From positions 124,001-188,000 of the forward strand of contig NZ_FOBF01000013.1 in assembly GCF_900109355.1 (NCBI RefSeq): 64,000 nucleotides of DNA. The letters are read 5' to 3'. This stretch comes from Nonomuraea pusilla. GTDB lineage: Bacteria > Actinomycetota > Actinomycetes > Streptosporangiales > Streptosporangiaceae. The notes beneath the pieces are model-generated. The model saw only the letters and a program-made list of their open reading frames with translations. It was not told the DNA's origin and searched no databases. Position 1 is the stretch's first letter. The number at the start of each line of letters is the position of its first letter. The translations under genes and the position numbers were made by a program. Below, one piece after another: positions 1 to 7,841 of the stretch.

Positions 1-432
1 CGGCTGTTCGACGAGGCGGTGGGCGTCGTCGTGCCCCTCGGCCACCCGCTGGCCAGCCGCCCTTCCGTGACCGTCGACGAACTCGCCGGCGAGCCCTTCG
101 TCACCGCCCGCCAGGGGCACTGGCTGCGCCGGCTGCTCGATCGGCTGTTCGCCGCGAGAGACCTCACCCCCAGGATCGTCTGCGAGAGCGACGAGCACAG
201 CGCCATCGCGGGCCTGATCAGCGCGGGGCTCGGCATCGGTCTCGTCCCCGCCTTCGCCGCCCGCGGCGCCGCGGGCGCCCCCGCCACCTGGATCGCCGTC
301 GACAGCCCCGACTGCCGTCGCACGGTCACCCTGCACTGGTGCGCCGGCAGCCACCTGTCGACCGCCGCCCGGCTGATGCGCGCCACCCTCACGAGCTGGG
401 ACTGGATCGACGGCGAGCCACAGGACAAATGA
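1..432 (+). CDS. LysR-family transcriptional regulator, C-terminal part
   Basis: The window opens inside this gene, which stays in frame from base 1 to the stop at 430-432. The visible 143 residues match the second half of a LysR substrate-binding domain: VVVPLGHPLA, then an EPFV segment, then GLISAGLGIGLVPAF, a typical effector-pocket strand-turn. The N-terminal helix-turn-helix lies outside the window. The regulated target is probably also upstream. The family assignment is secure; the effector cannot be read from this part. Confidence 0.85.
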   Translation, partial: RLFDEAVGVVVPLGHPLASRPSVTVDELAGEPFVTARQGHWLRRLLDRLFAARDLTPRIVCESDEHSAIAGLISAGLGIGLVPAFAARGAAGAPATWIAVDSPDCRRTVTLHWCAGSHLSTAARLMRATLTSWDWIDGEPQDK

Positions 433-494
433 TCGGCTCGCACGGGCCGCCGACCCGGACGGCCGAGAGCCCCCTGCCGTGATCGCGAGATGCC

Positions 495-523
495 TACATA
501 TTTCCGTTGTGTCGGATTATGCT
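495..523 (+). promoter_or_regulatory. Possible promoter of the small-peptide/TPR unit
   Basis: An AT-richer island between the LysR gene and the small peptide holds TATGCT (518-523) as a possible -10. A weak TACATA (495-500) lies 17 bases upstream. The -35 match is poor, so this is only a candidate. Confidence 0.3.
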
Positions 524-559
524 CAGGCCATTCGTGAAGTGGATCACACGGAGGTGCTC

Positions 560-643
560 ATGAGGAAGATGACCGTCCGCCGCAAGAGCTCACTGCGCCT
601 GCTGTCCGGCGCCCGCCGTCTCTGGATCGAGTGGTGCTGGTAG
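560..643 (+). CDS. Small basic peptide with Trp-rich C-terminus (27 aa)
   Basis: An ATG at 560 follows an excellent ribosome-binding site, GGAGG (550-554), with five-base spacing. It opens a 27-codon frame ending with TAG at 641-643. The N-terminal two thirds are basic (MRKMTVRRK, then GARR) and the last seven residues are LWIEWCW. The basic leader plus aromatic tail resembles precursors of ribosomally made, modified peptides, and it sits 55 bases before the TPR gene. No modifying enzyme (P450, radical SAM, cyclase) is visible nearby, so a RiPP precursor is only one reading. A leader or regulatory peptide is another. Confidence 0.6.
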   Translation: MRKMTVRRKSSLRLLSGARRLWIEWCW

Positions 644-683
644 TCGCCGGCACGGCGGGCGCCCCCAGGCGCCCGCCCCTGCG

Positions 684-782
684 GCGACCGGCCCTGCTGT
701 GACCGGCCCTGCTGTGACCGGCCCTGCTGTGACCGGCCCTGCTGTGACCGGCCCTGCTGTGACCGGCCCTGCTGTGACCGGC
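684..782 (+). repeat. 15-bp tandem repeat (unit GTGACCGGCCCTGCT)
   Basis: Six consecutive 15-base units run from 684 to 773, the first starting GCG instead of GTG, with a partial seventh to 782. Each full unit codes Val-Thr-Gly-Pro-Ala in the TPR frame and carries a potential GTG start codon. Because the unit is a multiple of three, copy-number change would lengthen or shorten the N-terminus without breaking the frame. Confidence 0.95.
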
Positions 783-2477
783 GGGCTCTCCGGGTACGAC
801 TGCCATCGCGACCACGGGCCGTACGCCGGGGTCGCGGCCTTCCTCGCCCGGGTCGCCGCCGACCGTCCCCGTCTGGCGTCCCGCCACCAGGTCGAGCTGT
901 ACGCCATCGCCCCCTGGCTCGACCCCACGGCGCGGCCGGCGGCCGAGGAGGAGCCCATCCGGTTCCATCCCGCCCGGCGCACCGCGTGCCTGGCGTACGG
1001 CGCCGCGGAGTTCGTGGCGGCCTGGGCCGCCACGCTCCGGCAGCCGGTCACGGTACGGTTCGACCACGTCGCCGACGCCGACGAGACCACCCGCGAACTC
1101 CTGGACACGCTGACCCGCCGGACCGGATCGTCCTCCTTGCGGCTGAACCTGCGCGACGGCGGCGCCCGCGAGCCGGCCGGGCCCGATCCGACGCCGGAGG
1201 CGACGCGCGCGGCCCTCGGCGACAGCCTGGCCCGCGGCTTCTACCACCACGCGGCCAGAACCGCCGCGCGCGGGCGCGCCTCCGTGACCCCGGAGGGCGA
1301 CCTGCGGCACTGGTGGGCGTTCACCACCGGCCTGGCCACCGCCCTGGCGGCGCTCGACCGCGCCGCCGAGGCGCTCGACCTCTACGACGAGGCCCGAGCC
1401 GCCACCTCCGACCCGAAGATCACCATGTCGGCGGCGTACGCGACCGCGATGCTGTACGCCAGGCACCTGCCCGCCTCCCGGCAGGACCCCGCGCGGGCGC
1501 GGCACTGGCTGGAGCAGGCGATCCGGCTCGCCGCCGGGCTGGACGACCCGCGGCAGCGCGTCGTGTCCACCGTCTTCTACGAGCAGGGCGTCGCGCTGCT
1601 GGACAGCAGGGCGGGCGAACCCGCGCGGGCGCTGCGGCTGATCGACGACGGGCTGGCCCGGCTGGCGGCGGTCCTCGCCCCCGGTGAGCGTCCGCAGGAC
1701 CTGGCCCGGCTGCGCCACAACCGCGCGCAGGTGCACCTGGCGCTCGGCGACCCGGAGCAGGCCCTGGCCGACCTCGACACCGTGATCGCGCACGACCCGG
1801 GCAACTGCGAGTACTACGTGGACCGCGCCGCCCTGCACCGGGCCGCGGGCCGGGCCCAGGCAGCGATCAAGGACTACGACACCGCGATCCGCCTCGGGCC
1901 GCACCTGCCGGAGGCGTACTACAACCGGGCCGTGCTCCAGCACGAGCGGGGCCGGCCGGAGCCGGCGCGCGACGACCTGGAGCGCGTCCTCGCCATCGAG
2001 CCCGCGCACCTCGACGCCCGGATCGCCCTGGTCAACCTCGAGATGGAACGCGGTGAGCTGGACGCGGCCGAGGAGAACGCGCGGGCCGGGCTGGCCCTCG
2101 CCCCGCGGGAGCCCGCGCTGCTGTGCACCCTCGGTCTGATCCGTTCGGAGCGCGGCGCCCTCGCGGAAGCCGACGACCTGCTCACCCGGGCCCTGACCGG
2201 GGATCCCGAACTGGTCGAGGCATGGACGAACCGGGCCGCCGTCCGGTTCGAACGCGGCGACGTGGCCGCCGCCGTGGCCGACCTGGACCACGCGGTGGCG
2301 CTGTCGCCGGCGCCGGTGCCCCGCTACAACCGCGGCACGGCGCTGATGCGGCTGGAACGGTGGGACGAAGCCGCCCGCGACTTCGCCGACGCGCTCACCC
2401 GGCCCGACCTGGACCGGGCGCTGCGACGCGACCTCCGCACAGCCCTCGCCCGCTGCCGCCGCGCCCTGAGAGGCTGA
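699..2477 (+). CDS. TPR protein with degenerate NTPase-like N-terminal region
   Basis: The protein is 592 residues from the first GTG, but any GTG in the 15-bp repeat could start it. GTG 774 (MTGGLSGYD) gives a product without the repeat, and none has a clear ribosome-binding site. Residues about 30-170 (RGPYAG-like YDCHRDHGPY, ARHQVELYAIAP, VRFDHVADADE) resemble the STAND/AAA-like region of actinobacterial TPR regulators, but no Walker A P-loop is present. From about residue 210 to the end there are successive TPR units with the usual spacing (for example YYVDRAALHRAAGR and YYNRAVLQHERG). It probably acts as a protein-binding scaffold. The small peptide just upstream may be its partner, which is inference. 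Confidence 0.8.
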   Translation: MTGPAVTGPAVTGPAVTGPAVTGPAVTGGLSGYDCHRDHGPYAGVAAFLARVAADRPRLASRHQVELYAIAPWLDPTARPAAEEEPIRFHPARRTACLAYGAAEFVAAWAATLRQPVTVRFDHVADADETTRELLDTLTRRTGSSSLRLNLRDGGAREPAGPDPTPEATRAALGDSLARGFYHHAARTAARGRASVTPEGDLRHWWAFTTGLATALAALDRAAEALDLYDEARAATSDPKITMSAAYATAMLYARHLPASRQDPARARHWLEQAIRLAAGLDDPRQRVVSTVFYEQGVALLDSRAGEPARALRLIDDGLARLAAVLAPGERPQDLARLRHNRAQVHLALGDPEQALADLDTVIAHDPGNCEYYVDRAALHRAAGRAQAAIKDYDTAIRLGPHLPEAYYNRAVLQHERGRPEPARDDLERVLAIEPAHLDARIALVNLEMERGELDAAEENARAGLALAPREPALLCTLGLIRSERGALAEADDLLTRALTGDPELVEAWTNRAAVRFERGDVAAAVADLDHAVALSPAPVPRYNRGTALMRLERWDEAARDFADALTRPDLDRALRRDLRTALARCRRALRG

Positions 2478-2703
2478 CTGACTGATCACGTACCGTCGGC
2501 GAAGAAGGTGAACCGCTGCGCAGCGACCCGCCCTCTCGATGACGTCGTCGTCGTTCCGCTTGGCGCATAGGGATCGGGGTTGAGGAGCATCCGTGCCAGA
2601 TCGTGCGCCAAGCGTTCTGCGTCTCGCATGGTTTGACCAGGGATGATCGTGCGCTGAACTCCTTCGCGGGTCGTGTTCGCCGGCCTTCGGAGGAAGTTGT
2701 GGC

Positions 2704-2793
2704 GTGGAGTTCCTGACCGATGAGCAGGCTGCTGGGTACGGGACGTTTCGCGGGGCACCGTCGCGGGCGGAGCTGGAGCGGTACTTCGATCGA
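2704..2793 (+). pseudogene. Tn3-family transposase N-terminal remnant
   Basis: A GTG-initiated frame reads VEFLTDEQAAGYG, then GAPSRAELERYF, before it loses all resemblance. This matches the very start of Tn3-type transposases (DUF4158 region: EFLTDEQ...RYG.F.G.PSRAELERFF). Only about 30 of roughly 1000 residues remain, so the element is dead. Terminal inverted repeats were not found. Confidence 0.7.
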
Positions 2794-3169
2794 AGCACAC
2801 TTCGGACCCTTGCGCAGTTCACCCTGGCCAACTCCGACCATCCCAACCACACCGTCCAGACCCGGGCGCTGCACGCCTACCCGCGCCGACGCAACGCCCA
2901 CTCCCGCCACCCCGGACACAGTGCTGGGAGTGTTCAACCGTGCGCCCCGGGTCGAAGCCTTGGCGTTGGCAGTAGCCGGCGAGGGCCGGCCAGGCGCAGC
3001 GCTGCCATACCGGAGCGTCCGCGGGGACGGGCGCGCCATGCTCGCTCGCTACCCGGCCACCGTCGCCGCGAGAACCGACGAGACCTGATTCTCGGCTGCG
3101 GGCCGACGCGGCGTTGGGCAAGTCCACCCAGGTCACGCCCCTGATGTACGGGCGAATATACGAGCGGCT

Positions 3170-3197
3170 ATACGGCGGCCGGAGAGGCTCGCCGTAT
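3170..3197 (+). promoter_or_regulatory. 5' hairpin before the beta-propeller gene
   Basis: ATACGGCG (3170-3177) pairs perfectly with CGCCGTAT (3190-3197) across a 12-base loop, 20 bases before the start codon. It may be an operator or a structured leader. Confidence 0.4.
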
Positions 3198-3217
3198 TCG
3201 ATTCGCTCCAAGGGGAG

Positions 3218-4242
3218 ATGCCTGTGATCATCCGCCGACTAACCGTCCTGGCCGTGGCGGCCAGCCTCGCCGCCACCATCCTGACGCCTCCGGCCTCGGC
3301 CGCCGACACCACCACCGACCTCGGCGTAACCCTCACCTGGGGAGACGGCGACCTTGCCGTCGCCGGCGGCAAGGTCTTCGTCTCCACCGGCGACCAGATT
3401 GTTGTCGCGAACACCCAGGGCCAGCCAACCGACTCCATCACCGGCCTGTCTCACGTGGCCGGCCTGGCTGCCAGGCCGGACGGCACCCGCCTCTACGCGG
3501 CGCTGGCCGGATCGAACGAGGTGGCCGAGATCGACACCGCCACCCTCGCGATCGCGCGGCGGATCGCGATCCCCGCGCACCCGTGCCCCACCCACCTCGC
3601 GCTGACCGGCGACCGCCTGTGGGTGGGGTATGGGTGCGCGGGCCAATGGCAAGGCGGCGTGCTGGCTCTCGACCTGTCCGCGGCCACACCAGCGCCGTCC
3701 GCGTTCGGGCGCCGACACTACGACGCGCCCACGGTCACGGCCGCGGGGAGCACGCTGGTGGTCGGTGAGAGCGGCAGCAGCCCGTCAGACCTGATCATCT
3801 ACGACATCGCCGGTGCCACTCCCGTGCTGCGTGGCGAGGTCGACGGCTACACAACCACCAACTCATTCTTCCGGGACGTCGCGCTGACCGCCGATGGAGG
3901 CAACGCGATCTCGGCATGCTGGGTGCCAGCCAACTTCATCAACTGGAACACCACGACCTTTGCCAGCGTTCGCGAGTACGGCGGCAGCACCTACGAGGGG
4001 GGACCCCGGTGAGTGTGGCGATCAGCTCGGACGACGCTCGTGTCGCTGCAGGGCGGTTCGGGAGCACTGACGTCGCCGTGTACGACGCGGCCACGGGCGC
4101 GACGATCTTCTCGGGGGACAACCCGGCCGGGCTCTCCACCGAGGGCGGCCTCGTGTTCTCGGGTTCGGACGTGTACGCGCTGCTGATGACGTGGAGCACC
4201 AAGCAGTTGCATCTGTGGCGAATCCAGGGCCTAGCCACCTAG
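3218..4242 (+). pseudogene. Secreted YncE/SMP-30-like beta-propeller protein, frameshifted
   Basis: The N-terminus is a Sec signal peptide (IIRRLTVLAVAAS...PPASAA). It is followed by repeated beta-propeller blades (DLAVAGGKVFVSTGDQIVVAN, GLAARPDGTRLYAALAGSNEV, HLALTGDRLWVGYG). The first frame stops at 4012. The blade pattern continues one frame back (VAISSDDARVAAGRFGSTDVAVYD) to a stop at 4240-4242. One extra G in the G6 run at 3998-4003 would restore a protein of about 341 residues. The run G-GGG-GGA also fits a -1 slippery heptamer, so programmed slippage or sequencing error are alternatives to decay. AAGGGGAG abuts ATG 3218, so GTG 3224 may be the true start. Confidence 0.75.
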
Positions 4243-4603
4243 ATTGCCTGCTTCATCCGGCAGCTCGCACCCGCTGGTAGGTTCGCCGAACCGGTGCCAG
4301 CGGGTGGTGCCGAACCGTAGCTCGCACCTGCCACAGTAAATCTCACTGATTGCAGGGTCGCCGTCGCGCCAGACGATGGGAGACAGTGCGCTGCCGCACG
4401 GCACGTCCTCAAGGAGTAATCGTGATCTTGGCTGAGCGAGTGCGAGGCAGGCTAGCCGCTGAAGCCACCACCGCGAATGGACGATGCTCGCCGAGCCGGG
4501 ACGGCATCCGTCAGCGCACTGTAGAACGACCAGGCCGACGGGTGGGCGTTCTCCGGGGCAGAGGACGCCCGCGCGAGCCCGGTCGCCGGCTGTCGGAGGC
4601 CGG
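4243..4603. other. Convergent intergenic region
   Basis: The gap lies between two convergent genes and holds the nested hairpin at 4268-4306. A GTG at 4422 preceded by AAGGAG opens a plus-strand frame (VILAERVRGRLAAEA) that soon becomes Arg-rich nonsense and overlaps the MFS gene. I do not call it a gene. Confidence 0.5.
4268..4306. terminator. Bidirectional terminator-like nested hairpin
   Basis: CACCCGCTGG (4268-4277) pairs perfectly with CCAGCGGGTG (4297-4306). Inside the loop GGTTC (4280-4284) pairs with GAACC (4288-4292). It lies between two convergent genes. The inner arm resembles a tRNA T-arm, but no tRNA is present. Confidence 0.6.
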
Positions 4604-5833
4604 TCAGCGTTCCGCTTGATCCCGGGCGGCGAGCCGACGACGGCCGCCGAGGGGGGAGGCGGTGTCGTCGTCCCCGGTCTGGCCTGTTCGCGCCGCCGGA
4701 CCGGCTGACGTGACCACCGCGACGGCCAGCGCGGCGGCGGCCAGCAGCGTGGCGGCCCCGTACGTCCATGCCACGCCGGAGGCGAGCGTGAGCCCGCCGA
4801 GGGCGGTGCCGAGGCCGATGCCGCCGTAGATGGCGGAAGAGTTCAGCGACACCAGCAGCGCGGCCTCGCCCGGCGCGGCCGTGATCAGCCGGTGCTGCTG
4901 CGGCGGAGTCTGACACCAGCTCGACGCTCCCCAGGCCGCCGCCAGCACGCCCACCAGAACGGGGGCAACCGTCCCCGACGCGGACAGCCAGGCCAGCGCC
5001 CCCATGGCCGCGGCCATCACCGCGTAACCGGCGACCAGGACGTGACGGGCGCTCCACCGATCGGTGGCATGGCCGGACAGCAGGTTGCCGGCCACGGCCC
5101 CGGCGCCGTACAGGAACAGCATCGGCCCTATCGCCCGCACGCCGGCCCCTTGCAGGACGGGCACGCTGTAGGCGTACGCGGTGTAGGCCGCCCCCATCCC
5201 CAGCACGGTCAGGGGCAGCACGCGCGAGACGGCCGGGTGGCGCAGGACGGCCAGCCGGACGCGCAGGGGAACGCGCGGGTGGCCGGGCAGTTCGGGCAGG
5301 ACGGCGCGGACGCCCGCCGCGACGGCCAGGCTGAGGACGGCGACCAGCCCCAGCGCGGTGCGCCAGCCGAGGTGTTGCGCGGCGAGGTTGCCCAGGGGGA
5401 CGCCGAGCGCCGTGGCGGCCGTCAGGCCGCCCACCACCACGCTGAGCGCCCGCGCCCGCGCCCGCGGATCGGCCAAGGAGGAGGCGACCGCGCCCGCGTT
5501 GGGGGTGTAGGCCGCCGCGCCCGCGGCGGCCAGGACCCGGCCGGCGATCAGCAGGGGGAGCGAGGGAGCCAGCGCCGAGCCGAGGTTCGCCACCCCGAGG
5601 ACGACCAGCGCCCCCACGAGCAGGCGGCGCCGGGGCAGCCGGGCCGTCAGCGTGGCCAGCACCGGGGAGCTGAGGGCGTAGGCCGCAGCGAACACCGTCA
5701 CCGACTGGCCCGCCGCGGCCTCGGAGGTGTGCAGCGCGACCGCCATGTCGGGCAGGAACCCCGCCACCACGAAGGTGTCGGTGCCGACCGCGAACGTGCC
5801 CGACGCCAGGACTCTGATCGGGACCTTTGACAT
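4604..5833 (-). CDS. MFS drug-efflux transporter (DHA1, Cmx/AraJ type)
   Basis: About 409 residues with twelve hydrophobic segments. It begins PIRVLASGTFAVGTDTFVVAGFLP, and the TFVVAGFLP stretch is typical of the chloramphenicol-efflux/AraJ branch of DHA1 transporters. ALPRRRLL-type loops after helix 2 and an LGxPLGN motif in helix 5 are seen. An in-frame ATG at 5839 is also possible, but AAAGG spacing favours ATG 5833. The Rrf2 gene 44 bases upstream on the same strand probably controls it. The exported compound is unknown. Confidence 0.88.
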   Translation of the reverse strand: MSKVPIRVLASGTFAVGTDTFVVAGFLPDMAVALHTSEAAAGQSVTVFAAAYALSSPVLATLTARLPRRRLLVGALVVLGVANLGSALAPSLPLLIAGRVLAAAGAAAYTPNAGAVASSLADPRARARALSVVVGGLTAATALGVPLGNLAAQHLGWRTALGLVAVLSLAVAAGVRAVLPELPGHPRVPLRVRLAVLRHPAVSRVLPLTVLGMGAAYTAYAYSVPVLQGAGVRAIGPMLFLYGAGAVAGNLLSGHATDRWSARHVLVAGYAVMAAAMGALAWLSASGTVAPVLVGVLAAAWGASSWCQTPPQQHRLITAAPGEAALLVSLNSSAIYGGIGLGTALGGLTLASGVAWTYGAATLLAAAALAVAVVTSAGPAARTGQTGDDDTASPLGGRRRLAARDQAER

Positions 5834-5877
5834 CCCCATTCACCTTTCGGGAAGGCCCTCGCACGAGAGCGCGTGGT

Positions 5878-6339
5878 TCAAAGGCGGGCGTACCGCTGGC
5901 GCATGCGCGCCGCCGCGCCGGGAGGAGCGGCCGCCACCAGGTCGGCCACCGACTGGGCGGCCAGCTCGCGGCGCCAGGCCAGCTCGGCCTTGCGCATGGC
6001 GGCGGCCACCCCGCACGGACGGGCGAACTCCGGCGAAGGCTCCACCCCGCGCTGCCGGATCTCGGTGCAGCGGAACGCCTCGTCGGGCCCTTCCAGCGCG
6101 GTCACCACGTCCATCAGCGTGATCCGCTCGGGCGGCCTGGCCAGCAGGAACCCCCCCTTGGCGCCGGGCGTGGAGGTGAGGATGCCCGCCCTGACCAGCG
6201 CTTGGAGTCTCTTCTTCAGGTACGCGGGGGGCAGTTCGAACAGTGTCGCGAACTTCGCCGTCGACACCGGCTCCTCCCCCAGCCAGGCGAGCGTGAGGCA
6301 GCAGTGCAGCCCCCACTCGACCCCTTCTCCGATCCGCAT
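5878..6339 (-). CDS. Rrf2-family transcriptional regulator
   Basis: The 153-residue protein has the Rrf2 winged helix at residues 1-75 (EGVEWGLHCCLTLAWL, FELPPAYLKKRLQALVRAGIL, GAKGGFLLARPPERITLMDV). Four cysteines (two adjacent near residue 13, one in FRCTEI and one in RPCGV) could support a redox or Fe-S role, but the spacing is not the classic IscR/NsrR set. The gene precedes the MFS pump on the same strand and likely represses it. A palindrome lies directly before its start codon, so it is probably autoregulated. Confidence 0.9.
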   Translation of the reverse strand: MRIGEGVEWGLHCCLTLAWLGEEPVSTAKFATLFELPPAYLKKRLQALVRAGILTSTPGAKGGFLLARPPERITLMDVVTALEGPDEAFRCTEIRQRGVEPSPEFARPCGVAAAMRKAELAWRRELAAQSVADLVAAAPPGAAARMRQRYARL

Positions 6340-6343
6340 GAAC

Positions 6344-6362
6344 CGGGATACTACACATCCCG
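6344..6362 (-). promoter_or_regulatory. Probable Rrf2 operator overlapping the start region
   Basis: CGGGAT (6344-6349) and ATCCCG (6357-6362) form a perfect dyad with a 7-base spacer, ending four bases from the Rrf2 ATG. On the minus strand the spacer holds TAGTAT, a good -10 eight bases before the ATG, suggesting a leaderless transcript. A second dyad CCCGAT...ATCGGG (6359-6377) overlaps it. Confidence 0.6.
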
Positions 6363-6369
6363 ATTGATG

Positions 6370-6487
6370 CGATCGGGCCGCGGGGCCGGGCGAGCAGGGC
6401 GATCTGAGTGCGTTCGTCCAGGCAGAGCTCGGTGAGGGCGCCGGAGATGCGCGCCTTCACCGCCGTGACGCCCGCCGCGAGCCCTGG
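6370..6487 (-). pseudogene. LuxR-type HTH remnant
   Basis: The minus strand encodes AAGVTAVKARISGALTELC and then LDERTQIALLARP. This matches the recognition-helix end of LuxR/NarL-type HTH domains (TVKTHVSRLLAKLGLRDRTQ). Nothing of the rest of the gene is found on either side, so it is a fragment of about 35 codons lying between the Rrf2 and LacI genes. Confidence 0.5.
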
Positions 6488-6638
6488 GCGATGCCGGCGG
6501 CCGTCCGTCCTCGTCCCGGGGCCTGCGCACCGGTGGACGTCCCGTGGCCCGACGGCCCTTGATCCGGCGGTACAGTCTCCGCACGAGACGATGGTGGCGC
6601 CGGCCCGGAGCCGGCCGCCTGGAAGGAGCCCGACCCAG

Positions 6639-7778
6639 GTGAGCACGCCCAGCGCGGGAGGGAGCGGCCCGCGCCGCCCCACCATGGCCGACGTCGCCCG
6701 GCTGGCCGGCGTGAGCCTGAAGACGGTCTCGCGCGTGGTCAACAACGTGCCGACGGTCGATCCCGAGCTGGCGGGGCGGGTCACGGCCGCGGTGGCCGAG
6801 CTGGGCTTCCGGCGCAACGACCTGGCCAGGAACCTGCGCGCCGGCAACACCTCGGCCACCGTCGGCCTGCTCATCGAGGACCTGGCGAACCCGTTCTACG
6901 CGGGGATCGCGGCGGCGGCCGCGCAGTACGCCCTCGAACACGACACGATGCTGATCACGGCCAGCTCGGAGGAGGACGCCTCCCGCGAGCGCGCCCTGCT
7001 GCTGGAGATGTGCCAGAGGCGGGTCGACGGGCTGCTGGTGGTCCCGGCCGGCGACGCCGACCACGTCTATCTGCGTCCCGAGATCGAGCGCGGCATCCCG
7101 GTGGTCTTCCTCGACCGTCCGCCGCGCAACCTGCTGGCCGACACGGTCCTGATCGACAACGCGGGCGGGGCCCGGCGGGCGATCGAGCACCTGGTGGCCG
7201 CCGGCCACGAACGCATCGCCGTCATCTCCGACTGGCTGAGCATCTCCACCATGGCCGAGCGGTTCGCCGCCGCGCAGGAGGCGCTGGAACGGGCGGGCGT
7301 GCCCTACCGCCCCGACCTGATCAGGTACGGCCTGCACACCGTCCCCGACGCCGAGGCCGCCGTCACGCGCATGCTGGACGGGCCGGAGCCGCCGACCGCG
7401 ATCTTCGCCCTGAACAACCGGCTGACGCTCGGGGCCCTCGGCGCGCTCAACAACCGCCTGCGGCCAGGCGCGCCCCACCGCGGCCCGGTCCCGCCCAACG
7501 CGGCCGGCAGAAGCGCCGCTGCTGGCGCCGGTGTCGACGGAACTGGAACTGGGGCTGGGGCTGGGACTGGGGCTGGCGCCGGGGGGGTCGAGCTGGTCGG
7601 GTTCGACGACTTCGAGACCGCGGCGTTCGTGCCGTGGCGGCTGACCGTGGTGTCCTACGACGTGCGCGAGATCGGCCGGATGGGCGCGGAGCTGCTGTTC
7701 CGCCGCATCGCGGGCGACCGGTCACGACCGCGGAAGGTCGTCGTCCCCACCGAGCTCGTCGTCCGCAGCACGGGCTGA
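6639..7778 (+). CDS. LacI-family regulator of the galactoside/uronate locus
   Basis: GTG 6639 follows GGAAGGAG (6621-6628). The 379-residue product has a LacI helix-turn-helix at residues 13-60 (TMADVARLAGVSLKTVSRVVN) and a periplasmic-binding-protein-like sensor core (TVGLLIEDLANPFYAGI, RVDGLLVVPAG, ELVGFDDFETAAF). It is about 40 residues longer than the family norm, because residues about 277-316 are a Gly/Ala/Thr-rich insert lying in the segment before the VGFDD strand. It heads the carbohydrate locus. The palindrome GACAACGTTGTC, present at two promoters here, is its likely operator. Confidence 0.92.
   Translation: MSTPSAGGSGPRRPTMADVARLAGVSLKTVSRVVNNVPTVDPELAGRVTAAVAELGFRRNDLARNLRAGNTSATVGLLIEDLANPFYAGIAAAAAQYALEHDTMLITASSEEDASRERALLLEMCQRRVDGLLVVPAGDADHVYLRPEIERGIPVVFLDRPPRNLLADTVLIDNAGGARRAIEHLVAAGHERIAVISDWLSISTMAERFAAAQEALERAGVPYRPDLIRYGLHTVPDAEAAVTRMLDGPEPPTAIFALNNRLTLGALGALNNRLRPGAPHRGPVPPNAAGRSAAAGAGVDGTGTGAGAGTGAGAGGVELVGFDDFETAAFVPWRLTVVSYDVREIGRMGAELLFRRIAGDRSRPRKVVVPTELVVRSTG
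7530..7587 (+). repeat. Short Gly/Ala-coding repeats inside the LacI gene
   Basis: Imperfect GGGGCT/GGGACT hexamer repeats code alternating Gly-Thr/Gly-Ala (GTGTGAGAGTGAGAGG). They account for the extra length of the sensor domain and look like recent in-frame expansion. Confidence 0.8.
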
Positions 7779-7841
7779 GCCCCGCGCCGTACGGAGTGCC
7801 TCCCCGTCACCTCCACGTTACGGGCAGGTGACGTCACTCTA

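Larger units (their letters stand above)
2478..3217. other. Decayed intergenic region
   Basis: About 740 bases between the TPR gene and the beta-propeller gene contain no convincing intact gene. A transposase fragment lies at 2704-2793. On the minus strand a 47-codon frame (2486-2629, starting MRDAERLAHDL) is open but has no good ribosome-binding site and no recognised family. Base composition is slightly more AT-rich than the surroundings. It looks like the scar of an old insertion. Confidence 0.6.

Noticed and set aside
560..643. Direct assignment of the small peptide as an atropopeptide or cittilin precursor
   Set aside because: The aromatic tail is suggestive, but the required cytochrome P450 is absent from the visible neighbourhood, so I kept it as an unassigned peptide.
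2486..2629. Small minus-strand gene starting MRDAERLAHDL
   Set aside because: Open frame but weak start context, no known family and located in decayed DNA; mentioned only in the gap entry.
4280..4306. tRNA-like arm GGTTCGCCGAACC
   Set aside because: No acceptor stem, anticodon arm or D arm could be placed around it; it is the inner stem of a nested terminator hairpin.
4422..4619. Plus-strand frame after AAGGAG and GTG at 4422
   Set aside because: The translation becomes Arg/Gly/Pro-rich antisense of the MFS gene; no family resemblance.
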